From Methanobacteriota archaeon (GTDB lineage: Archaea > Halobacteriota > Methanocellia > Methanocellales > Methanocellaceae): a stretch of 6,065 nt of DNA. Positions within the stretch are counted from its first letter, which is position 1, and each line of letters begins with the position of its first letter. The notes under the pieces were generated by a model. That model saw only the letters and a list, made by a program, of their open reading frames with translations, was not told where the DNA came from and did not search any database. The stretch lies in the NCBI GenBank assembly GCA_023436075.1, contig JAEZKS010000147.1, positions 1-6,065 on the forward strand, written 5' to 3'. Positions 1-4,790 of the stretch are shown here, one piece after another. Made by a program: the position numbers and the translations under genes.

Positions 1-4
1 AAAG

Positions 5-13
5 CATTTATTA
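5..13 (+). promoter_or_regulatory. Possible TATA box of the Nudix gene
   Basis: The A+T-rich stretch CATTTATTA is centred about 28 bases before the ATG at 38. This is the spacing expected if transcription begins at or next to the start codon (a leaderless mRNA). No Shine-Dalgarno sequence is seen between it and the ATG, which agrees with that reading. The window begins only a few bases upstream, so a BRE cannot be judged properly and an upstream operon partner cannot be excluded. Confidence 0.35.
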
Positions 14-37
14 CGCTCAAGGTTATACGACTTCATC

Positions 38-460
38 ATGGCGGATCGGTTCATCGTCGGTTGCGGCGCTGTCGTCACAGGGAAAGACAAAAGGATTTTA
101 ATGGTCCGGCAGCAGGTGGGCTACTGGGCAGGCAAGTGGATCTTCCCAGGCGGCAAGCTGGAGATGGGCGAGACGCTTGAAGCTGCGGCACGCCGCGAGG
201 TCCTCGAGGAAACGGGCTGCCAGTTCGAGACGATCAGCCAGGTCGGCGCGTACGTCTCTTATGATCCATACACAGACTTCGAGAAGGAGGTCGTGCTGGT
301 GTACTACTTCGGCAGATACGTGAGCGGCAAGCCCATCGTCGGCGAGGGCGTGACCGAGACAGGCTGGTTCGCTCCGGGCGAGATCGAAACCATGGCTGCG
401 GAAGGCAAAGTGCCGGCGATACTGTTAAAAGTGCTTGAAGATGCCCTGGACGAACGCTAA
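38..460 (+). CDS. Nudix (MutT-family) hydrolase
   Basis: A 140-residue protein of usual single-domain Nudix length. Family members hydrolyse a nucleoside diphosphate linked to another group, using Mg2+ or Mn2+ held by the Nudix box. The complete box is visible at residues 39-61: G39, E45, R53, E54, E57, E58 and G60 fit GX5EX7REUXEEXGU, so the enzyme should be active. The preceding WIFPGGKLE is the usual strand and turn before the box. The segment up to residue 25 (VGCGAVVTG, ILMVRQ) is the first beta-strand pair. The substrate cannot be read from the sequence: the family covers oxidised dNTPs, ADP-ribose, sugar nucleotides and others. The ATG at 38 gives a natural N-terminus. The next gene is on the opposite strand and far away, so this is either a single gene or the last gene of a unit entering from the left. 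It is a cytosolic protein with no signal peptide or membrane segment. Confidence 0.92.
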   Translation: MADRFIVGCGAVVTGKDKRILMVRQQVGYWAGKWIFPGGKLEMGETLEAAARREVLEETGCQFETISQVGAYVSYDPYTDFEKEVVLVYYFGRYVSGKPIVGEGVTETGWFAPGEIETMAAEGKVPAILLKVLEDALDER

Positions 461-616
461 AGATTATCCGAAAATCATCGCATGTCCGGGAATGACAACG
501 TTCGCGCGCGTGCTACCGGGCGTCGGGCTTTATTATTTTGTCAACGTGTTGTGGAACCTAAGCGAAGTTTCAGGCCGCAGCGATCATAGGCTTCGCCACG
601 CAGCGACCGCAGCAAC

Positions 617-640
617 TTTCAGATTTTACTCTTATCTTTT
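617..640 (+). terminator. Possible T-rich terminator after the Nudix gene
   Basis: A run of T-clusters (CTTTC, ATTTTAC, CTTATCTTTT) on the + strand lies about 160 bases after the Nudix stop. Archaeal RNA polymerase can terminate at U-rich stretches without a hairpin, and no strong hairpin precedes this one. The large inverted repeat at 670-880 could be the real end point instead. Confidence 0.25.
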
Positions 641-669
641 AATCACAATCGCAGTATAACATGTTCTTC

Positions 670-880
670 CTCCCTGGCTCCCCGGCTCCTGAACTCCTTC
701 CTAAAAAATCGTACTCCTCCGCTCCGTTTTTCTCCTGTGCTTTACCTGAGCTCCGTTAGCCTCCTATTCTCCCGTCGCTGAGCTAAGGAGTTACACGGAG
801 CTCAGGTAGAGCACAGAAGAAAAACGGAGCGGAGGAGTACTGTTTTAATAAAGGAGCTATAGAGATCCAGAGTCAGGGAG
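670..880. repeat. Large imperfect inverted repeat (hairpin element, MITE-like)
   Basis: The core arms are 711-756 and 795-840. They match at 44 of 46 positions without a gap, and one of the two mismatches (742 against 799-side G) is a G-U wobble in + strand RNA. The arms continue less perfectly outwards: CTCCTTCCTAAAAAATC on the left faces a similar inverted stretch at about 841-857, and CTCCCTGGCTC (670-680) faces GAGTCAGGGAG (870-880). The loop is 38 bases (757-794) and contains further self-complementary words such as TTAGC and GCTAA. No open frame is visible and I see no clear target-site duplication. It could be a small non-autonomous transposable element, or a strong bidirectional transcription end between the convergent Nudix and MC1 genes. 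The arms contain ACGGAG and CACAGAAG words like those of the short-period repeats elsewhere in the window. Confidence 0.75.
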
Positions 881-992
881 ACGTTTTAAACGCTTTTCAC
901 TAATTTAATGGAAGCTACATCTCATGGAAAACTTTTCATCATTTATACCTGACTGGCGCCGGTCATCAGCTGACTTCCATGAAAATCGTTCG

Positions 993-1030
993 TCTCTGCG
1001 TCCTCAGCGCCTTCTCTGCGATCTCTGCGG
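993..1030. repeat. Short-period CTCTGCG repeat patch
   Basis: Four consecutive units end in GCG: TCTCTGCG (993-1000), TCCTCAGCG (1001-1009), CCTTCTCTGCG (1010-1020) and ATCTCTGCGG (1021-1030). The unit length varies from 8 to 11 bases, so this is not a simple microsatellite. It has the same pattern as the CTTGGCG units at 4791-4892. No coding frame is supported across it. Confidence 0.6.
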
Positions 1031-1105
1031 GCATTTAGTACGACGCATGCCGAAACAGGGCAGATTATCATAGCCCGCACTTGAAAATCTTATTTATCAT
1101 CAACC

Positions 1106-1137
1106 GAGTTCGCTGCGAGTTCGCTGCGCCCACTGCG
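1106..1137. repeat. Tandem GAGTTCGCTGC repeat
   Basis: The 11-mer GAGTTCGCTGC occurs twice head to tail at 1106-1116 and 1117-1127. A degenerate third unit ending in ACTGCGG follows up to 1137. It shares the '-CTGCG' ending with the patch about 80 bases to its left and probably belongs to the same repeat type. Confidence 0.5.
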
Positions 1138-1288
1138 GCCTAAAACCATTCCAAGCGTTCGGAGTCAAAGCTGCGGTCGGAAAACTCGTCGCTGAGTCCG
1201 ATCATTGCACGCAAACGCGCGCGCGAACGGCCGCCCGACGGCGATAAAAATCGATAACGTATCAATGAACCAAGAAAACGAACTGATA

Positions 1289-1323
1289 ATTAAAATAAAA
1301 GATCGGAACGCTGCACGCATTCC
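1289..1323 (-). terminator. Terminator of the MC1 gene
   Basis: On the minus strand, just after the MC1 stop, GGAATGC and GCGTTCC (1305-1323) form a 7-bp stem with one G-U pair and a 5-base loop. It is followed by the T-rich run CTTTTATTTTAA (about 1290-1301). Hairpin plus U-tract is the expected layout for the 3' end of this transcript. Confidence 0.55.
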
Positions 1324-1346
1324 GCTGTAACGGGTAATTTGCCGGT

Positions 1347-1721
1347 TTACTTCTTGCCCTTCTTCTCGCCGGCCTTCTTGGGCAGCTTGAAGAACGACTT
1401 GTCGTTGCGCTCGAGCTTGACGAACTGGAGCTGGGCGGTGCCAAGCTTCTCTACGTTCGCCTTGAAGATCTTGCCCTTGTTCTTCTTAGCGGCGTCCTGG
1501 ATCCAGGCCGGAGCGTTCTTCGGCACGGATACAAGCTCGCGCTTGCCGAGGAAGTAGTGGAGCTTCTTGGTGCCCTTCTCCCTGAGGACGATGCTGCTCA
1601 CGCCACGGTTGGCGACCTTGAGCGCTGCGTCCCTGGGCTGTGCGCCGCTGAACGTTCCAATCTCTTCACCCTTCTCATTGATCAATCCGAAATTTCTCTT
1701 TTCCCTGCCTTCAGTTGCCAT
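1347..1721 (-). CDS. Archaeal chromosomal protein MC1
   Basis: A 124-residue, lysine-rich protein. Residues about 9-94 match the MC1 fold as I remember it from Methanosarcina. The recognisable blocks are RNFGLINEKGEEIGTFSG (9-26), QPRDAALKVANRG (28-40), LREKGTKKLHYF (46-57), PKNAPAW (67-73) and a closing VEKLG (90-94). MC1 is a monomeric architectural protein that binds and sharply bends DNA; W73 lies in the PAW motif, which contacts DNA in known members. The loop after NRG (41-45) is shorter than in Methanosarcina MC1. A 30-residue tail (95-124), ending GEKKGKK, extends beyond the roughly 93-residue classical protein. The ATG at 1721 is supported by a Shine-Dalgarno-like GAGTGAT (1729-1735) upstream. 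The gene has its own promoter and terminator, so it is probably transcribed alone. It acts on the chromosome and may influence many genes. Confidence 0.93.
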   Translation of the reverse strand: MATEGREKRNFGLINEKGEEIGTFSGAQPRDAALKVANRGVSSIVLREKGTKKLHYFLGKRELVSVPKNAPAWIQDAAKKNKGKIFKANVEKLGTAQLQFVKLERNDKSFFKLPKKAGEKKGKK

Positions 1722-1728
1722 TTATAAT

Positions 1729-1735
1729 CACTCTC
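1729..1735 (-). promoter_or_regulatory. Shine-Dalgarno-like site of the MC1 gene
   Basis: On the minus strand AGAGAGTGATTATAA precedes the ATG. GAGTGAT differs from the archaeal anti-Shine-Dalgarno complement GGTGAT by a small change and ends about 7 bases before the start. It supports the chosen start and implies an mRNA with a leader, unlike the neighbouring genes. Confidence 0.45.
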
Positions 1736-1741
1736 TGTCTA

Positions 1742-1763
1742 AGTAATTATAGACTGAATTACT
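1742..1763. promoter_or_regulatory. Possible operator near the MC1 transcription start
   Basis: AGTAATT (1742-1748) and AATTACT (1757-1763) form a perfect 7-bp inverted repeat with an 8-base spacer. It lies where the MC1 transcript should start, about 25 bases downstream of the TATA box at 1778-1785. A dimeric repressor here would block initiation. It could instead be a weak hairpin in the mRNA leader. Confidence 0.3.
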
Positions 1764-1777
1764 GAACGACATACACA

Positions 1778-1785
1778 GATATAAA
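1778..1785 (-). promoter_or_regulatory. TATA box of the MC1 gene
   Basis: On the minus strand the sequence reads CCAAAACATTTATATCTG. TTTATATC is a good archaeal TATA box, and the A-rich CCAAAAC before it fits a BRE. The expected start is near 1753-1757, which gives a leader of about 35 bases containing the Shine-Dalgarno-like site. Confidence 0.55.
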
Positions 1786-2022
1786 TGTTTTGGTGATTCC
1801 AGCAGAAACGCCAGGAAAATGCTTATTATATCGAATAGTTTATTTAACTCACACTTTTTCATAATCGCCTTGCGTGCAATAATCAACGCAGAAGAATAAT
1901 ATTTGATCTCTCAGAATCACTAAATCCAAATATTGAAGCATCGACCATATAAGGCATAGGCCGGGTTTAAATACAAATCCATGCTTATGTAAAAGCAAAT
2001 ATTTATATATGACAACACAAAC

Positions 2023-2048
2023 GTGATATAAAATAGTTTCGTTATCAC
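2023..2048 (-). terminator. Weak hairpin at the methyltransferase 3' end
   Basis: GTGATA (2023-2028) and TATCAC (2043-2048) form a 6-bp stem with a 14-base A+T-rich loop. It overlaps the stop codon of the methyltransferase gene. The sequence after it on the minus strand (GTTTGTGTTGTC) is only moderately T-rich, so the terminator role is tentative. Confidence 0.3.
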
Positions 2049-3001
2049 TTAACGCCGTTATTTACAGCGACAAAGGCCCAGCTATCGTAAATGCTATCGT
2101 TTTGCCTGTTGTCGATGACCTCACCATCAATACCCATCGACGTAAAGCATTCTTCGAGGAAATCCATCTCCTCCTTCCCATTCACTGTAAGAAGCAAGAG
2201 GCCGCCAGCGTTTAACCTGGAAAACGCTTCTCTGGCAATCGATCGCCACAGCGGCTTGTTGAACTCATAGATGGTGCCAAGCATGAAGCCGAGCACTGCG
2301 CCGAATCCAGGCAGACCGTACTGTGAGAGCTTTGTCGCATCGGCAACCATGGTGCTCCCCGGCTCGAGCGTGCCATGATAAAGGCCGTTGCAGACGGCGC
2401 ATTTGTCGTAGTCGACGGAAAGTACGCTCTGGAACGCCTGCTGCAGTGGCACGGTGGACATCCCATTCCCGCAGCATATCTCGAGCGCGTCGATCTTCTT
2501 CGGGTCTATCCCGTGCTTCTTCGACGCCTTCCGTATGAGGGCTTTTATACGGCTGTCCCGCTCGCCGTTCACCGCAAAGGAGAGGGGCTCGATATCTTTA
2601 TCGCAGTCACATAGTGCACGTTCCACCAGGCTCTCGGAGAGGTACTCCCGAAGGGATTCATGGAATGCGATGAGATCAACTTTGTGACTCTTCACCCTGG
2701 CAACGACATCCGATTGTAGGACGCCGCCGGCCATTCGTAGTGTCTGCTGCCGGGAGGCCAGCGCGTGCGGATACGGTATCAGAAACCAAAAATCCCCGTC
2801 CGGGTGTCGGTTCTCGAATGCCACGCCCAGCTCTGCACCTTTCCGGTCATTGATCTTCAATGCGGCTGGCACCGAGCCTGCGGGCAGTATGCGTAATTGA
2901 TCAAGGTAGTCGAGCGACTTCCGGTTGGCCTCCAGGCTATCGAAGCTGCCCTCGATCAAAAAGACGTCTGCGTCGACTTTCATCAGCTCGTTGAGGAGCA
3001 T
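2045..3001 (-). CDS. Class I SAM-dependent methyltransferase, substrate unknown
   Basis: A 318-residue protein. Residues about 168-315 show the Rossmann-type methyltransferase fold. Motif I is ALEICCGNG (172-180) with E174, G178 and G180 for S-adenosylmethionine. The acidic ribose-binding strand end is SVDYD (195-199), VADAT (219-223) carries D221, and AGGLLLLTVNG (265-275) is the late strand before the final helix. Residues 1-150 form a separate region I do not recognise, which may bind the substrate. Cysteines cluster around the cofactor pocket: C131, C133, C176, C177, C201 and C204. No membrane segment or signal peptide is present. The ATG at 3001 lacks a Shine-Dalgarno sequence but lies 27 bases after a TATA box, so the mRNA may be leaderless. 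The gene is divergent from the aldehyde dehydrogenase, with no evidence that they share a pathway. Whether it methylates a small molecule, protein or RNA cannot be told. Confidence 0.82.
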   Translation of the reverse strand: MLLNELMKVDADVFLIEGSFDSLEANRKSLDYLDQLRILPAGSVPAALKINDRKGAELGVAFENRHPDGDFWFLIPYPHALASRQQTLRMAGGVLQSDVVARVKSHKVDLIAFHESLREYLSESLVERALCDCDKDIEPLSFAVNGERDSRIKALIRKASKKHGIDPKKIDALEICCGNGMSTVPLQQAFQSVLSVDYDKCAVCNGLYHGTLEPGSTMVADATKLSQYGLPGFGAVLGFMLGTIYEFNKPLWRSIAREAFSRLNAGGLLLLTVNGKEEMDFLEECFTSMGIDGEVIDNRQNDSIYDSWAFVAVNNGVK

Positions 3002-3024
3002 AACCTGTAATCCGCCCCCGGAGG

Positions 3025-3031
3025 TATTATA
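3025..3031 (-). promoter_or_regulatory. TATA box of the methyltransferase gene
   Basis: On the minus strand CAGAAGGTATAATACC contains TATAATA centred 27 bases before the ATG at 3001, preceded by a purine-rich BRE-like stretch. The spacing predicts transcription starting at or near the start codon. The box lies inside an odd palindrome, AGGTAT-T-ATACCT (3022-3034), so a repressor bound there would exclude TBP. Confidence 0.5.
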
Positions 3032-3057
3032 CCTTCTGATTGTATACGTTCTGATTG
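3028..3057. repeat. Tandem 15-bp direct repeat in the methyltransferase promoter
   Basis: TATACCTTCTGATTG (3028-3042) is followed at once by TATACGTTCTGATTG (3043-3057), with 14 of 15 bases equal. The proximal copy overlaps the TATA box and BRE of the methyltransferase gene and the distal copy lies just upstream. This is a typical layout for paired binding sites of a transcription factor. A recent slippage duplication is the alternative. Confidence 0.65.
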
Positions 3058-3101
3058 CGCCCGGAGAACGATAACAGACTATCGCCCTTCTGCGATTTAG
3101 T

Positions 3102-3119
3102 CGAAATTATTATATATAA
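3102..3119 (+). promoter_or_regulatory. BRE and TATA box upstream of the structured segment
   Basis: CGAAAT (3102-3107) matches an archaeal BRE and is followed by TTATATATAA (3110-3119), a strong TATA box. The BRE points the promoter to the right. The TATA centre near 3114 predicts a start around 3138-3141, exactly where the 11-bp closing stem of the candidate RNA begins. A second TATA-like word, TTATATAT (3123-3130), could serve as an alternative. The TATA box itself is palindromic, so leftward use is not excluded. Confidence 0.55.
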
Positions 3120-3137
3120 TGATTATATATGTGTCGA

Positions 3138-3259
3138 TCGGGAGCGCAACTGCACAGTGCCTCGCGCACTGCGAATCCTCGATCGGGCTGTGAACGGTTG
3201 CGGTCAGGAGGTCCCTGATCCGACGCGAGGTCGGGTAAAAAGGGGTGATGCGCTCCCGA
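3138..3259 (+). ncRNA. Candidate structured RNA of about 122 nt
   Basis: TCGGGAGCGCA (3138-3148) pairs perfectly over 11 bp with TGCGCTCCCGA (3249-3259), closing a 122-base segment. Inside, CAGTGC (3155-3160) pairs with GCACTG (3166-3171) over a 5-base loop. CCTCG (3177-3181) pairs with CGAGG (3226-3230) and encloses a further stem of 3201-3208 with 3214-3222 (8 bp, one bulged U at 3219). These helices are nested and mutually compatible. A BRE/TATA promoter lies at the expected distance upstream, and two T-runs (3266-3269, 3276-3279) follow. The length resembles 5S rRNA, but the conserved 5S core is absent. It matches no riboswitch I recognise. It could be a free small RNA or part of a long leader of the aldehyde dehydrogenase mRNA. 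Structure and promoter are seen; expression is inferred. Confidence 0.42.
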
Positions 3260-3265
3260 ACTCCG

Positions 3266-3279
3266 TTTTGAGAGATTTT
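3266..3279 (+). terminator. T-runs after the candidate RNA
   Basis: Two TTTT runs (3266-3269 and 3276-3279) lie 7 to 20 bases after the closing stem of the structured segment. Archaeal polymerases can release at such U-rich sites, and here a stable stem precedes them. This would end the small RNA before the dehydrogenase promoter. Confidence 0.3.
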
Positions 3280-3293
3280 CAGTCATCCATAAG

Positions 3294-3301
3294 TACTTTA
3301 A
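3294..3301 (+). promoter_or_regulatory. Probable TATA box of the aldehyde dehydrogenase gene
   Basis: TACTTTAA is centred about 28 bases before the ATG at 3326. No Shine-Dalgarno sequence lies in between, so a leaderless mRNA is likely. The match to the TATA consensus is moderate. The alternative is transcription from the stronger box near 3114, with a long structured leader. Confidence 0.4.
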
Positions 3302-3325
3302 GAGCCTAATTTTACCCGATCGATC

Positions 3326-4756
3326 ATGAAGATGCTCATCAACGGCCAGCTGTCCGACTCCGCCGGCGGCAAGGAATTCGAGATCATCAATCCTGCGAAC
3401 GGAAAGCCCGTAGACTGCGTGCCGCTCGGGGACCGGGAGGACGTCCGGCGCGCCATCGATGCTGCCGGGGAAGCTGCCGGAAAATGGTCTTCGATGACGG
3501 CGCGGGAACGGGGAAAAATTCTCTTCAAGGCCGCAGAGATTACCAGAGCCAGAGTCCAGGACCTGGCGACTATGCTGACTACAGAACAGGGCAAGCCGTT
3601 CCGCGAGGCGCGCGACGAGATACAGGGTTACGCGAACATCCTCGAGTTCAACGCAAGCATAGCCGGCAGCCTGCGTTCCGGGCTGGTTCCTGTCGCGCAC
3701 GAGCGCTATGGCGTGACCATGAGAAAGCCGATCGGCATCTGTGGTGCGATCATACCCTGGAACGTCCCGGCGATTATCATGGGCTGGAAAGTGGGGCCGG
3801 CGCTGCTCGCGGGCAACACTATGGTCCTGAAGCCATCGAAGACTGCGCCGCTGACATGCCTTTACCTCGGATCGATCCTCAAAGAGGCCGGACTCCCTGA
3901 CGGCGCGTTGAATATCGTCACTGGCCCCGGCGACACGGTCGGCGATGAGATCGTCCGGAACCCGCGCATCCGCAAGATCTCGTTCACTGGCCAGACCAGC
4001 TCGGGCAAGCGCATCGCAGAAGCGGCCGCAGCGTCGCTCAAGCGCGTCACGCTGGAGCTGGGCGGCAGTGACCCGATGATCGTCTGCGACGACGCCGACC
4101 TGAAGGCGGCGGCTGACGGAGCCGTCCGAGGACGGTTCTATAACGGCGGCCAGATCTGCACGTCGGTGAAGCGACTGTACGTCTTTGAAAGCGTGGCCGA
4201 TCAGTACATCGAAATGCTCCGAGAAAGAGTCGCCGCGCTCAAAGTCGGCAACGGCATGGACAAAGGTACGGACATCGGGCCGCTGAACAACCTGCAGCAG
4301 CTCGATCGCATCAAAACTGCCGTACAGACGGTGAAAGACCGTGGCGAGGGCAAAATCCTCGTCGGCGGCGACGTGCCGAAAGGACCGGAGTTCGACCATG
4401 GCTTCTTCTTCCGGCCGACGCTGGTGACTGACGTGCGAGAAGACTCGGTCCTGCTGAAGGAAGAGATCTTCGGGCCGGTGCTGCCAGTCATGGTGGTCAA
4501 AGACCTTGACGAGGCCATCGCGAAGGCGAACGATACGCCCTACGGGCTCGGCTCGTCGATCTGGACGACAAACATCGGACGGGCGATGATCGCCTGCGAG
4601 CGGCTGGAATCGGGCATCACCTGGGTGAACAACCACGTTCGCATCCCACCGGAGATGCCATTCGGCGGCGTCAAGGACAGCGGGCTGGGACGGGAAAACG
4701 GGCTGGAAGCGATCGAGCAGTATACTGAGATAAAGAGCGTGCTGCTTAACCCGTAA
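3326..4756 (+). CDS. NAD(P)-dependent aldehyde dehydrogenase
   Basis: A 476-residue, full-length member of the aldehyde dehydrogenase superfamily, which oxidises an aldehyde to its acid with NAD(P)+ in the cytosol. The catalytic set is complete: N146 in PWNVP, K169 in VLKPS, E244 in LELGGSDP, nucleophile C278 in GGQICTS and E380 in EEIFGPV. The coenzyme turn is FTGQTSSG (220-227), and the C-terminal MPFGGVKDSGLGREN (444-458) is the family's oligomerisation and active-site segment. The substrate is not certain: lactaldehyde, succinate semialdehyde and similar small aldehydes are all possible. It differs clearly from Methanocaldococcus CofA as I recall it, so I give no symbol. The ATG at 3326 is the first start after an in-frame TAA at 3299-3301, and no other start lies between them. 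The bases before it (CCCGATCGA) are the inverse of a word found twice in the upstream structured segment. Confidence 0.93.
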   Translation: MKMLINGQLSDSAGGKEFEIINPANGKPVDCVPLGDREDVRRAIDAAGEAAGKWSSMTARERGKILFKAAEITRARVQDLATMLTTEQGKPFREARDEIQGYANILEFNASIAGSLRSGLVPVAHERYGVTMRKPIGICGAIIPWNVPAIIMGWKVGPALLAGNTMVLKPSKTAPLTCLYLGSILKEAGLPDGALNIVTGPGDTVGDEIVRNPRIRKISFTGQTSSGKRIAEAAAASLKRVTLELGGSDPMIVCDDADLKAAADGAVRGRFYNGGQICTSVKRLYVFESVADQYIEMLRERVAALKVGNGMDKGTDIGPLNNLQQLDRIKTAVQTVKDRGEGKILVGGDVPKGPEFDHGFFFRPTLVTDVREDSVLLKEEIFGPVLPVMVVKDLDEAIAKANDTPYGLGSSIWTTNIGRAMIACERLESGITWVNNHVRIPPEMPFGGVKDSGLGRENGLEAIEQYTEIKSVLLNP

Positions 4757-4790
4757 AAGCCTGATGTTGTCGCCGGTCGTACGATCTTCT

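Larger units (their letters stand above)
461..1346. other. Long convergent intergenic region, no gene seen
   Basis: This 886-base gap lies between the 3' ends of the Nudix gene and the MC1 gene. I see no convincing gene or tRNA. A 74-codon frame at 435-659 overlaps the Nudix 3' end and resembles no family. The region holds a T-rich stretch after the Nudix gene (about 617-640), a large inverted repeat (670-880), a short-period CTGCG-type repeat (993-1030), a tandem 11-bp repeat (1106-1127) and the MC1 terminator (1289-1323). A minor inverted pair, TCATGGAA at 922-929 and TTCCATGA at 975-982, is also present. The density of repeats suggests a region tolerant of insertions. Confidence 0.6.
1722..2044. 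other. A+T-rich gap upstream of MC1
   Basis: This 323-base gap separates the methyltransferase 3' end from the MC1 start, both on the minus strand. It is much richer in A+T than the genes. Besides the MC1 promoter it holds further TATA-like words, notably ATTTATATAT at 2000-2009, GTTTAAATAC at 1965-1974 and CCATATAAGG at about 1945-1954. None leads to a visible gene on either strand. A very small gene or an untranslated RNA is possible, but I can support neither. Confidence 0.45.
3002..3325. other. Divergent promoter region with a structured segment
   Basis: This 324-base gap lies between the divergent methyltransferase and aldehyde dehydrogenase starts. From left to right it holds the methyltransferase promoter with a tandem 15-bp repeat (3025-3057), a BRE/TATA cluster (3102-3130), a G+C-rich structured segment (3138-3259), T-runs (3266-3269 and 3276-3279) and the dehydrogenase TATA box (3294-3301). 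A frame read across it on the + strand gives no recognisable protein. Confidence 0.6.

Noticed and set aside
435..659. A 74-codon frame on the + strand overlapping the Nudix 3' end.
   Set aside because: It starts inside the Nudix gene in another frame, has no ribosome-binding site or promoter, and its protein resembles no family. Its composition looks like untranslated DNA.
711..1137. A CRISPR array, suggested by repeated units in this gap.
   Set aside because: The units are 8-11 bases without spacers of constant length, the large element is a single inverted pair, and no cas genes are present.
1140..1205. A 21-codon minus-strand frame (MIGLSDEFSDRSFDSERLEWF) with G+C-rich third positions, possibly a gene remnant.
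   Set aside because: It is too short to judge, has no Shine-Dalgarno sequence, and the sequence before its ATG is a low-complexity GCGC run. Chance is the simpler explanation.
3207..3212. GGAGGT as a ribosome-binding site inside the structured segment.
   Set aside because: No start codon follows within 5-12 bases, and the word sits in a hairpin loop. It may still matter for RNA interactions, but does not mark a gene.
3138..3259. 5S rRNA, because of the 122-base length and closing stem.
   Set aside because: The conserved 5S features, such as the CCCGAAC-type loop and the surrounding helix pattern, are not present in the right places, and no rRNA or tRNA genes are nearby.
3248..3271. A 7-codon leader peptide frame (MRSRTPF) after GGGGTGAT.
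   Set aside because: The Shine-Dalgarno-like word overlaps the ATG, leaving no spacing, and the frame lies within the closing stem. There is no codon bias suggesting attenuation.
3055..3309. An 84-codon frame on the + strand in the divergent promoter region.
   Set aside because: It starts at a TTG with no ribosome-binding site, crosses the TATA cluster and the structured segment, and shows no domain.
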